Shown: positions 1 through 5,865 of the stretch, one piece after another
Layout of the letters: every line of letters starts with the position of its first letter
Position numbering within the stretch: position 1 is the first letter of the stretch
DNA from: RBG-16-64-43 sp035288225
Lineage (GTDB): Bacteria; Chloroflexota; Anaerolineae; Anaerolineales; RBG-16-64-43
Assembly (NCBI GenBank): GCA_035288225.1
Contig: DATEAT010000081.1
Span: 1 to 15,064 of the forward strand
Length of the DNA: 15,064 bases
Direction: 5' to 3'
Made by a program: the position numbers and the translations under genes
Notes under the pieces: generated by a model
Told to the model about the DNA's origin: nothing
Database searches by the model: none
What the model saw: the letters and a program-made list of their open reading frames with translations, nothing else

Positions 1-2
1 TG

Positions 3-383
3 TTGCCCTTCAGCCGGAGCACGAATTACCGCCCGTGGAACGCAACCCTCGGGCCGATCGCCCTGCCGCTCTTCCTGCCCGCGCTGCTGGTGCCGCTCGA
101 CCGCCCGCAGCGGCTGCTGGCCCTCACCGCGACGGCCATGCTCGACTCACCCTACATGCCATATTACAGCACGCTGCTCTTGCTCGTGTTCCCTTTGCCG
201 TGGCCTCTCCTCGCGCTTGCCTTCCTCGGTTATCTGCCTGGCCTGATCGGCACCACCCTGGCCTGGAAGGGCGTGGTGCTCCTGCCGCTTGGCGTGCTGG
301 CCTGGATCTACCTGCGTGCCGCTCGCGCCTCTTGGAAGCCCGAGGCACACACAACAGTCGTAGCGCCAATTGATGCTGCCTGA
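3..383 (+). CDS. C-terminal part of a polytopic membrane protein, possibly a GT87/DUF2029-like glycosyltransferase
   Basis: Only the last 127 codons are in the window. The reading frame is open to the left edge, so the true start lies upstream and the leading TTG is probably an internal Leu codon. The visible part is very hydrophobic, with about four likely membrane segments (roughly residues 15-33, 36-50, 56-80 and 84-104). It ends in a short, basic then polar tail that is probably cytoplasmic. The stretch LDSPYMPYYSTLLLLVFP resembles the conserved SPY..Y..LLL segment in the last membrane part of DUF2029/GT87 polyprenyl-phosphate-dependent mannosyltransferases. That likeness is the only basis for the family guess. 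No catalytic Asp motif can be checked because the N-terminal half is missing. No clear terminator follows. Confidence 0.6.
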   Translation: MPFSRSTNYRPWNATLGPIALPLFLPALLVPLDRPQRLLALTATAMLDSPYMPYYSTLLLLVFPLPWPLLALAFLGYLPGLIGTTLAWKGVVLLPLGVLAWIYLRAARASWKPEAHTTVVAPIDAA

Positions 384-680
384 ACATCTCCTGCCGAGAG
401 CCGGTTGCGTCTTCAGGTCTCCGCTCGAGTTCTGATCCTCGTTTGAGATGAGTTCAACCGCTTCACCCCGATCCAACACCCTCACCCGGCGCAGGCACTT
501 GCCCGCCGCGTGAAGGCCAGGTCAGAGCGCACCGGTTGCCCACCGCACGCCGCGGGGACTCATGCGCGGTTCGAGCGTGCCGGGTCACCTTGAAGGCATT
601 GCCCTCTCCATAAAACGCACTGGGGCCCGCCCTCCAAGAGCCGTGTAGAATCTCTATCGCCACACACCTGCGGAGGCCAC
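384..680. other. Gap between the membrane protein and the acyl-CoA dehydrogenase
   Basis: This 297-bp stretch holds no convincing gene. Small open frames on the minus strand have no ribosome site and no recognisable protein. I see no tRNA fold. The only candidate signals are the TAGAAT box at 646-651 and the GGAGG ribosome site at 672-676, both serving the downstream dehydrogenase. Confidence 0.6.
646..651 (+). promoter_or_regulatory. Candidate -10 box (TAGAAT) for the acyl-CoA dehydrogenase/ETF cluster
   Basis: TAGAAT lies 29 bp before the ATG of the dehydrogenase and matches five of six bases of the bacterial -10 consensus in a very GC-rich setting. No good -35 box is visible 16-18 bp upstream. 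The same hexamer precedes queG (13102-13107) and the LysM gene (14360-14365), which makes a promoter role more likely. Confidence 0.4.
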
Positions 681-1880
681 ATGTACTTTGCGCTTACCCC
701 TGAGCACGAGATGGTGCGCCGAACGGTGCGCGAATTCGCGCAAGGCGAGCTGGCCCCGCTCATCAAAGAGGCCGACCGGAGGCAGGAGCCGCCCGAAGAG
801 ATGCTGCCGCGCATGGCGGCCCAAGGTCTCTTGGGCATCTGCTTGCCCGCGCGCTACGGCGGGCAAGGGTTGGATTACCTCGCGCTGGGCCTGGCGTGCG
901 AGGAGTTGGAGGCGGTCGACACCTCGCTGCGTGTGGTGATGAGCGTGCACGTGGGGCTCAACTCGCTCGGCCTGCTGCAGTGGGCCAGCGAAGCGCAGAA
1001 ACAGGCCTTCCTTGTGCCGCAGGCACGCGGCGAGCGCATCGGTGCGTTCGGCCTGACCGAGCCGGGGGCGGGCTCGGATGCCGCCGCGATCCTTTCCAGT
1101 GCCCGCCGCGAGGGCGAAGAGTACATCCTCAACGGGGAAAAGATATGGATGTCACTCGCCACCCGCGCGCACCACGTGCTATGGTTCGCTCGGACCGACC
1201 CGCAAGCGGCCGACCCGCACGACGGGCTCTCGGCGTTCCTGGTGGAGACCGACCGCCCGGGTGTGACCCGCGGCGACCTGCACGGCAAGCTGGGGGTGCG
1301 GGCCGGGTCCACCGGCTGGGTGCATCTGGAGGAAGTGCGCGTGCCCGCGGCCAATCGCATCGGGCTGGAGGGGGAGGGCTTCGCCATTGCGATGTCCTGC
1401 CTCGATAATGGGCGTTACACCGTGGCGGCCGGCGCCGCAGGGCTGCTGCGCGCGGCGCTCGAGCTTAGCGTAAAATACGCCCTCCAGCGCCGCACCTTTG
1501 GCAAGGAGATCGCGCGCCATCAACTCATCCAGGAGAAGATCGCGCGCATGGCGCAGCAGTACGAGATCGCCCGGCTGCTTTATTTGCGCGCCGGCTGGAT
1601 GAAGAACCAGGGACTGCGCAACACACGCGAGACCTCGCTTGCGAAGTGGACGGCCACCGAGGCGGCCTTCGAGGCCGCCCACCAGGCGCTGCAGATTCAC
1701 GGCGCCTACGGCTACAGCGATGAGTTCGAGGCCGAGCGCCTGCTGCGCAACGCGCGCGGGGCGACGATCTACGAGGGCACCAGCGAGATCCACACGCTGT
1801 TGCAGGCCGGCTACGCCCTCGGATACCGCAGCGATCGCCCGCTGCGCTGCGAACTGCCGGCCCACCAACCCGGAATGTGA
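681..1880 (+). CDS. Acyl-CoA dehydrogenase (FAD-dependent)
   Basis: This 399-residue flavoprotein oxidises an acyl-CoA thioester to the trans-2-enoyl-CoA and passes electrons to ETF. The length is normal for short/medium-chain family members. The N-terminal helical domain covers about residues 1-118. The first family signature, AFGLTEPGAGSDA, is at 122-134 in the FAD-binding middle sheet domain. The C-terminal helical domain carries QRRTFGKEI and the second signature, QIHGAYGYSDEFEAERLLR, then the IYEGTSEI block. Glu365 in YEGTSE lines up with the catalytic base of MCAD and SCAD, so the enzyme should be active. The start is supported by GGAGG at 672-676, four bases before the ATG. The etfB and etfA genes follow 93 bp downstream, so this dehydrogenase probably feeds that ETF. 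Substrate chain length cannot be told from sequence alone; butyryl-, branched-chain or glutaryl-type activities are possible. Confidence 0.95.
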   Translation: MYFALTPEHEMVRRTVREFAQGELAPLIKEADRRQEPPEEMLPRMAAQGLLGICLPARYGGQGLDYLALGLACEELEAVDTSLRVVMSVHVGLNSLGLLQWASEAQKQAFLVPQARGERIGAFGLTEPGAGSDAAAILSSARREGEEYILNGEKIWMSLATRAHHVLWFARTDPQAADPHDGLSAFLVETDRPGVTRGDLHGKLGVRAGSTGWVHLEEVRVPAANRIGLEGEGFAIAMSCLDNGRYTVAAGAAGLLRAALELSVKYALQRRTFGKEIARHQLIQEKIARMAQQYEIARLLYLRAGWMKNQGLRNTRETSLAKWTATEAAFEAAHQALQIHGAYGYSDEFEAERLLRNARGATIYEGTSEIHTLLQAGYALGYRSDRPLRCELPAHQPGM

Positions 1881-1962
1881 CCCTCGCCGCCTGGCGTGCG
1901 GCGCAGGGAGAGCAGAAGAACGACCCGCACTCTAAGCCAACAGCGCAACACCGCGCGATAAG

Positions 1963-1968
1963 AGGAGG
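1963..1968 (+). promoter_or_regulatory. Shine-Dalgarno that fixes a TTG start for etfB
   Basis: AGGAGG lies five bases before TTG at 1974. The protein then begins NIVVCIKQTPD, the usual ETF-beta N-terminus, with no ATG nearby in frame. This makes TTG the real start. Confidence 0.8.
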
Positions 1969-1973
1969 CCACT

Positions 1974-2768
1974 TTGAACATAGTCGTCTGCATCAAACAG
2001 ACGCCCGATTCGGCGGCCAAGATCGCCGTCGATGGCGGGCAGGTCACCTGGGGCGATGCGCCCCTGGTGGTCAACCCGTGGGACGAGTTTGCCGTCGAGG
2101 AAGCCCTGCGCACCAAAGAGAAGCACGGCGGCAAAGTCACCGCGGTGTGCATGGGCGTCGAAACGGCCAGGGAGGCGCTCAAGACCGCCTTGGCGATGGG
2201 TTGCGACGAGGCCATTCTCGTCTCCGACCCGGCGCTCAAGGGCTGCGACAGCCTGGGCACGGCCCGCGTCCTGGCCGGGGCCATCCGCAAGGCGGGTGAG
2301 GTGGACGCGGTCTTCTTCGGCCGCCAGGCGATCGACTCCGACACCGGCCTGACGGCCGGCCAGGTGGCGCGCCTCTTGGGCTGGCCGGCGCTGACCTATG
2401 TCGCCGCCATCACAGACTGGAAGCCGGCCGAGAAGGCCGTTAGCGTGCAACGCATGATCGATGAGGGCCGCCAGGTGGTCGAGAGCTCGCTGCCAGCGGT
2501 CATCAGCGTGAGCAAGGAAATCAATGAGCCGCGCTATCCCTCCTTCATGGGCATTCGCAAAGCGTCCAAGACCACCATCCCGGTCTGGTCGCTGGCGGAT
2601 ATCGGTGTGGCCGCCGACCAGGTGGGCGAGACGGGCGCGCGCGTCGGCTGGGCTGAGATGTATGCCCCGCCAGCGCGCAAGGTGGTGTGCGAAATAATCA
2701 AGGGCGAGACGCCCGAGGAAACCGCCGCGGCGCTCGTCGACAGACTGATCGCGGAGAAGGTGATCTGA
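1974..2768 (+). CDS. etfB: Electron transfer flavoprotein subunit beta
   Basis: ETF-beta pairs with ETF-alpha in the cytoplasm to carry electrons from acyl-CoA dehydrogenases towards the quinone pool or other acceptors. The 264-residue length is typical. The N-terminus (NIVVCIKQTPDS), the NPWDEFAVEEALR block, the nucleotide-site segment FFGRQAIDSDTG and the family signature around SVQRMIDEGRQVVESSLPAV are all present. Translation starts at TTG, supported by a perfect AGGAGG five bases upstream. The stop TGA shares its final A with the ATG of etfA, so the two subunits are translationally coupled. The segment IDSDTG sits between the AMP-binding form of classical ETF and the form seen in flavin-bifurcating ETFs. 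Whether this ETF bifurcates cannot be settled by eye; a simple electron-transfer role with the upstream dehydrogenase is the default. Confidence 0.95.
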   Translation: MNIVVCIKQTPDSAAKIAVDGGQVTWGDAPLVVNPWDEFAVEEALRTKEKHGGKVTAVCMGVETAREALKTALAMGCDEAILVSDPALKGCDSLGTARVLAGAIRKAGEVDAVFFGRQAIDSDTGLTAGQVARLLGWPALTYVAAITDWKPAEKAVSVQRMIDEGRQVVESSLPAVISVSKEINEPRYPSFMGIRKASKTTIPVWSLADIGVAADQVGETGARVGWAEMYAPPARKVVCEIIKGETPEETAAALVDRLIAEKVI

Positions 2769-3817
2769 TGGGCAAAGAGATCTGGGTCTACATCGATCAG
2801 TTCAAAGGCAAGGCCCTGTCGGCCTCGTGGGAATCGCTTGCGGCGGCAAAGACTCTGGCCGGCCCCCTGGGCGGATCGGTTGTGGCGCTCGCCCTCGGCC
2901 CCGGCGCGCAAGCGCTGGCGGTGGAGGCGTTCCACTTCGGCGCCGACGCGGCCATGTGGGGCGACGACGCGACCCTGGCCGATTTCCGGCCGGAAGCCTA
3001 CGGGCTGACCGTGGCCAAGCTGGCCAAGGAGAAAGTGCCTCAGCTGGTGATCATCCCGGCCAGCACGCGCGGGCGCGATTTGGCGGCGATGGTTTCGGCC
3101 GAGCTCGGCTGCGGCGCGGCGGCGGATGCCACCGGGCTGGAGGTCAAAGACGGAAAGCTGCGCATCACCCGCCCGGTGTATGCCGGCAAGCTGTTCAGCG
3201 TGGTCACCTTCACCGGCGGCGAGACGAACGTCATTTCGCTCCGCCCGCGCTCCTTCCCGATGCCCGAGGCGGACGCCGCGAAGAGCGGCAGCCCGAGCCA
3301 GGTGCAATCGGCGGTGACCGAAAGCGACCTGAAATCCAAAGTCACCGGCTACGTGGCCTCCGAAGCCGGCGTGAGTCTGACGGATGCCAAGATCATCGTC
3401 TCCGGCGGACGCGGCGTGGCCAACAACGCGGCCATCACGCCCCCGGCGGAGATCACCGATGAGAAGCTGAAGGAAGTGTGGAAGGCGCAGCAGGGCTTCG
3501 CGCTCATCCGCGAGCTGGCCGGCGTGCTCAAGGCGGCCGTTGGCGCAAGCCGCGCCGCCGTCGATGCGGGCTACATCCCCTACGCCAACCAGGTGGGCCA
3601 GACGGGCAAGGTGGTCTCGCCCGATCTGTACATCGCCTGCGCCATCTCCGGCGCCATCCAGCACCAGGCCGGCATGCGCACCTCGAAAAACATCCTGGCC
3701 ATCAACAAGGACCCCGAGGCGCCGATCTTCGGGCTGGCGCGCTTCGGCGTGGTCAGCGACATGCACAAGTTCGTCCCGGCGCTGACCGCGGAACTCAAGA
3801 AGCGCCTGGGGCGGTGA
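2768..3817 (+). CDS. etfA: Electron transfer flavoprotein subunit alpha
   Basis: ETF-alpha holds the electron-carrying FAD of the ETF heterodimer. The protein has 349 residues. The start ATG overlaps the etfB stop (TGATG), and MGKEIWVYIDQ fits the family N-terminus. A longer frame beginning at 2687 would run inside etfB and has no support. The N-terminal alpha/beta domain covers about residues 1-190. The C-terminal FAD domain is nearly textbook: SGGRGV, ELAGVLKAAVGASRAAVDAG, YANQVGQTGKVVSPDLYIA, CAISGAIQHQAGM and ILAINKDPEAPIF. No 4Fe-4S insertion of the kind found in some clostridial EtfA proteins is seen. A strong hairpin starts 18 bp after the stop, so etfA ends the transcription unit. With the upstream dehydrogenase this forms an acyl-CoA oxidation module. 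Confidence 0.96.
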   Translation: MGKEIWVYIDQFKGKALSASWESLAAAKTLAGPLGGSVVALALGPGAQALAVEAFHFGADAAMWGDDATLADFRPEAYGLTVAKLAKEKVPQLVIIPASTRGRDLAAMVSAELGCGAAADATGLEVKDGKLRITRPVYAGKLFSVVTFTGGETNVISLRPRSFPMPEADAAKSGSPSQVQSAVTESDLKSKVTGYVASEAGVSLTDAKIIVSGGRGVANNAAITPPAEITDEKLKEVWKAQQGFALIRELAGVLKAAVGASRAAVDAGYIPYANQVGQTGKVVSPDLYIACAISGAIQHQAGMRTSKNILAINKDPEAPIFGLARFGVVSDMHKFVPALTAELKKRLGR

Positions 3818-3835
3818 CGGACCGTTGTACCCCAC

Positions 3836-3860
3836 AAGGGCGCGGCTGAGCCGCGCCCTT
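3836..3860 (+). terminator. Intrinsic terminator-like hairpin after etfA
   Basis: A perfect 11-bp stem (AAGGGCGCGGC at 3836-3846, GCCGCGCCCTT at 3850-3860) has a TGA loop and begins 18 bp after the etfA stop. The T tract is poor (only TTAT follows), so termination may be factor-assisted. The A-rich left arm and T-rich right arm would let it act on either strand. Confidence 0.7.
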
Positions 3861-3880
3861 ATGATTCATCGAGCGCTCGT

Positions 3881-3910
3881 TGTTCGGGCACGTCATGGCC
3901 CGCCCGAACA
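3881..3910. repeat. Inverted repeat, decayed relative of the palindrome at 4092-4113
   Basis: Arms TGTTCGGGC (3881-3889) and GCCCGAACA (3902-3910) are perfect complements around a 12-base centre. The inner part, GGGCACGTCATGGC at 3886-3899, matches GGGCACGCCATGGC at 4093-4106 in 13 of 14 bases. The two elements therefore look like members of one palindromic family. Confidence 0.6.
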
Positions 3911-4091
3911 GGATTGTTTTCAGAGGGCGCACCATGCATTACGCATGCCCGGCGGCGGATGGTCATGGCATGCTGGCCGCAGGCGGAACACGTTTTCCGT
4001 GAGCATGCGATATGCGGCGCGCTGCCGGTTTTGAGAGCAGGCGCATGTTCTCCAAGCACATCCTGTGATGCAATCGGCAACGCCCCTTGTT

Positions 4092-4113
4092 GGGGCACGC
4101 CATGGCGTGCCCC
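4092..4113. repeat. Perfect 22-bp palindrome, REP-like
   Basis: The half-site GGGGCACGCCA (4092-4102) is followed directly by its exact reverse complement, with no spacer. Such a GC-rich intergenic palindrome would form a cruciform or RNA hairpin. It resembles dispersed extragenic palindromes that carry an NcoI-like CCATGG centre. Whether it recurs in this genome is the decisive test and cannot be seen from one window. Confidence 0.65.
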
Positions 4114-4122
4114 TCCGCGACC

Positions 4123-4134
4123 ACGCGTACGCGT
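4123..4134. repeat. 12-bp palindrome ACGCGTACGCGT
   Basis: This perfect palindrome is made of two ACGCGT units and lies 9 bp after the 22-bp palindrome. It may be part of the same composite repeat. It is short, so chance is possible. Confidence 0.4.
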
Positions 4135-4149
4135 CGCGATGCTGTCGGT

Positions 4150-4166
4150 CCCTGCCGCCGGCAGGG
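4150..4166. repeat. 17-bp hairpin-forming inverted repeat
   Basis: CCCTGCCG (4150-4157) and CGGCAGGG (4159-4166) pair perfectly around a single C. With its neighbours it makes four palindromic elements within about 290 bp. Confidence 0.5.
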
Positions 4167-4234
4167 TTTCGACCTGTGCGTTCTTGGGAAACCACATGGC
4201 AACAATATCTGTGATGCGCCTCACCCCTTCAGAT

Positions 4235-4262
4235 CTCTGTGTGCTCCGTGCGCTCTGTGGTG
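4235..4262 (+). repeat. Three imperfect CTCTGTG-type direct repeats
   Basis: The run reads CTCTGTGTG, CTCCGTGCG, CTCTGTGGTG without spacers. It resembles the CTCTGTG/CTCTGCG runs that I recall as frequent intergenic sequence in environmental bacteria such as Chloroflexota and Planctomycetota. Its function is unknown. Confidence 0.5.
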
Positions 4263-4301
4263 CAGAACTTCATTCGTCCGTCTCAGTTGATGCCGCAATT
4301 G

Positions 4302-4310
4302 TGCTAAACT
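4302..4310 (+). promoter_or_regulatory. Extended -10 promoter giving a probable leaderless start for the response-regulator gene
   Basis: TGC-TAAACT is an extended -10 element (TG at 4302-4303, hexamer at 4305-4310). The ATG at 4317 is 7 bases after the hexamer, where transcription would begin. No Shine-Dalgarno is present or could fit. A clear -35 box is not seen. Confidence 0.5.
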
Positions 4311-4316
4311 AGGCCT

Positions 4317-5849
4317 ATGCCTCGATCCATCCTGATCGCGGATTCGAATTTCGGCTTCGCCGGGATGCTGCAACAAGCTATCGTCGAGGCCGGCTTCCCC
4401 TGCCAGACTGCCGTCACCGCCCGCGAGGCGATCAACATGGCCTCCGCCTCCCAGGTCAGCCTGGCCATCATCGATCTCGACTTGCCCGATGCGGTGCCGG
4501 CGGCATTCGTCTCCGAACTGCGGCGTGCTTCGCCGGGCGTCATCTTGCTCGGCATCCTTCCGGACGACGAGACCAAAGCCCGCGAGGTTCCCAGCCTCGG
4601 GTTGCAGGGCACGCTCACCAAACCCTTCTACATGCCGGACTTCATTCCGCAGCTCAAAACGCTGCTCAGTGAACCATCTGCGTCGCTCAAAGAGGCGGCC
4701 GCACCGGGGCTGCTCGCCGCCGAGGAGAAACTCCTCGAAATGCTCGGCATCGGCGGGGCGGAGAAACCGGCCTCGCCCATGACGCCCGAACTCGCCGCAC
4801 CGGGTGGCGAGCCTGCACCCCGCGAGTTGACCTTCTCCAATGCAGCGCGGGCTTCGGCCCTCATGGCGCGGCTGATGGCCGGCACGGCCACCCGCACCTC
4901 GCTCCTGGTGCTGGAAGGCAAGTTATTCTCGTTCGCCGGAGAAAGCCCCGCGGAGCATGCCGCTCAGGCCGCGCGCCTGGTGGCGGGTGGGTGGAACCGC
5001 CATCAACGCGGCGTGTGGCTGCGCTACTTCCGTTTGTCGGGAACTGAGGAAGATCTGTTGCTCTACTCCACGCCTGCGGGAGGCAAGTACATCCTGGGGT
5101 TGGTGTTCCCCGGCCCGACCCCGGTGCGCGAGGCGCGCAGCGCGACCCATACCATACTCGAAGGCCTGTATCACAGCAGCCAGGCTCTCGCCGAAGAGCA
5201 GCTGCTCGAGCCGGCGCGCGCGGGCAAGACCGCTGTCCTGCGCTCGCGGGAGGAGGAGCCCGTCCAGGCGGTGGTGGTGCCTGGCAAGACACGTCGCCTC
5301 GACGCGCGCAAGGCAGCCCGCACCTCTGCAGCCAGCCCGCCCCCAACGCCCCCCGCCCCTGCCCAGCCTGCCGCCCCTGCGCGCTCGGCCGCCGCCAAGC
5401 CTGCGGCCGTTCCGGCCGGTCAGCCCACCACCGGCGAGGTGGCGCGCATCCGCTTGAACTACAACATCGTGCTGACGCCTGCCGACCCGGCGCAGCGCAT
5501 GCTGCCGGAGATCGCCTCCGACCTGGAGGGTTATGTGCGCAGCCTGATCGTCAGCCACGGCTGGCGCGCACAGCGCATCACCGTGCGGCCCGACCATTGT
5601 CTGATCTCGCTCTCGGCACCCGCCTCCAGCCCGCCCTCGGATATCATCCGCCTCCTGCGCGGCGAGACCTCCGCTCACATTCTGGCCCGATTGGCGCCGG
5701 CCGGCGGCCCACCCTCCGCCGGAGAATTCTGGACCGCGACGCATTTGCTCACCACGCAGGAGCAGCCACCCACCCCTGGGCAGATTGCCAACTTCATCGC
5801 CCAGACTCGCAAGTCGCAGGCCCCGCCCTCCGCGCCGGCCGCCGGCTGA
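4317..5849 (+). CDS. Response-regulator-like protein with a roadblock-like middle domain and a degenerate IS200/RAYT-type transposase domain
   Basis: The protein has 510 residues. Residues 1-122 are a receiver domain, with Asp9, the phosphoacceptor Asp53 in IIDLDLPD, and Lys102 in TKPF. The usual switch Thr/Ser is Gly (ILLGIL). Residues about 169-288 are an alpha/beta domain (LLVLEGKLFSFAG, then DLLLYSTPAGGKYILGLVF) resembling the roadblock/longin fold; this is only a likeness. A Pro/Ala-rich linker covers about 312-376. Residues 377-500 follow the Y1 transposase pattern: LNYNIVLTP, VRPDHCLISLSAP, PSDIIRLLRGETSAHIL, FWTATHLLTT, IANFIAQTRK. The HUH motif is broken (His427-Cys-Leu429 instead of His-x-His), and the catalytic Tyr before x-x-Gln is Phe493. 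It is therefore probably a DNA- or RNA-binding relic without nicking activity. The start is probably leaderless. DNA polymerase I follows 16 bp downstream. The output and signal are unknown. Confidence 0.85.
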   Translation: MPRSILIADSNFGFAGMLQQAIVEAGFPCQTAVTAREAINMASASQVSLAIIDLDLPDAVPAAFVSELRRASPGVILLGILPDDETKAREVPSLGLQGTLTKPFYMPDFIPQLKTLLSEPSASLKEAAAPGLLAAEEKLLEMLGIGGAEKPASPMTPELAAPGGEPAPRELTFSNAARASALMARLMAGTATRTSLLVLEGKLFSFAGESPAEHAAQAARLVAGGWNRHQRGVWLRYFRLSGTEEDLLLYSTPAGGKYILGLVFPGPTPVREARSATHTILEGLYHSSQALAEEQLLEPARAGKTAVLRSREEEPVQAVVVPGKTRRLDARKAARTSAASPPPTPPAPAQPAAPARSAAAKPAAVPAGQPTTGEVARIRLNYNIVLTPADPAQRMLPEIASDLEGYVRSLIVSHGWRAQRITVRPDHCLISLSAPASSPPSDIIRLLRGETSAHILARLAPAGGPPSAGEFWTATHLLTTQEQPPTPGQIANFIAQTRKSQAPPSAPAAG

Positions 5850-5865
5850 GCCCCGCCCACGCACT

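Larger units (their letters stand above)
3861..4316. other. Gene-free gap rich in palindromes
   Basis: About 455 bp separate the etfA terminator from the response-regulator gene. Short open frames exist here on both strands, but none has a ribosome site or a protein-like composition, and they overlap palindromic DNA. The region holds an inverted repeat at 3881-3910, a perfect palindrome at 4092-4113, smaller ones at 4123-4134 and 4150-4166, a short repeat run at 4235-4262 and a promoter at 4302-4310. I read it as a noncoding landing site for short palindromic repeats. Confidence 0.65.

Noticed and set aside
560..600. A GGTTCGAG stretch resembling the T-arm of a tRNA
   Set aside because: No matching acceptor, D or anticodon arms can be folded around it.
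2534..3835. A 433-codon minus-strand open frame opposite etfB/etfA
   Set aside because: It has a His/Gly/Arg-rich shadow composition and no recognisable motif, while the + strand genes are certain.
4235..4262. The short CTCTGTG run considered as a CRISPR or satellite array
   Set aside because: There are only three 9-10 bp imperfect units with no spacers.
3825..4312. Several overlapping small open frames on both strands in the gap before the response-regulator gene
   Set aside because: They have no ribosome sites and no protein-like composition, and their sequence is explained by GC-rich palindromes.
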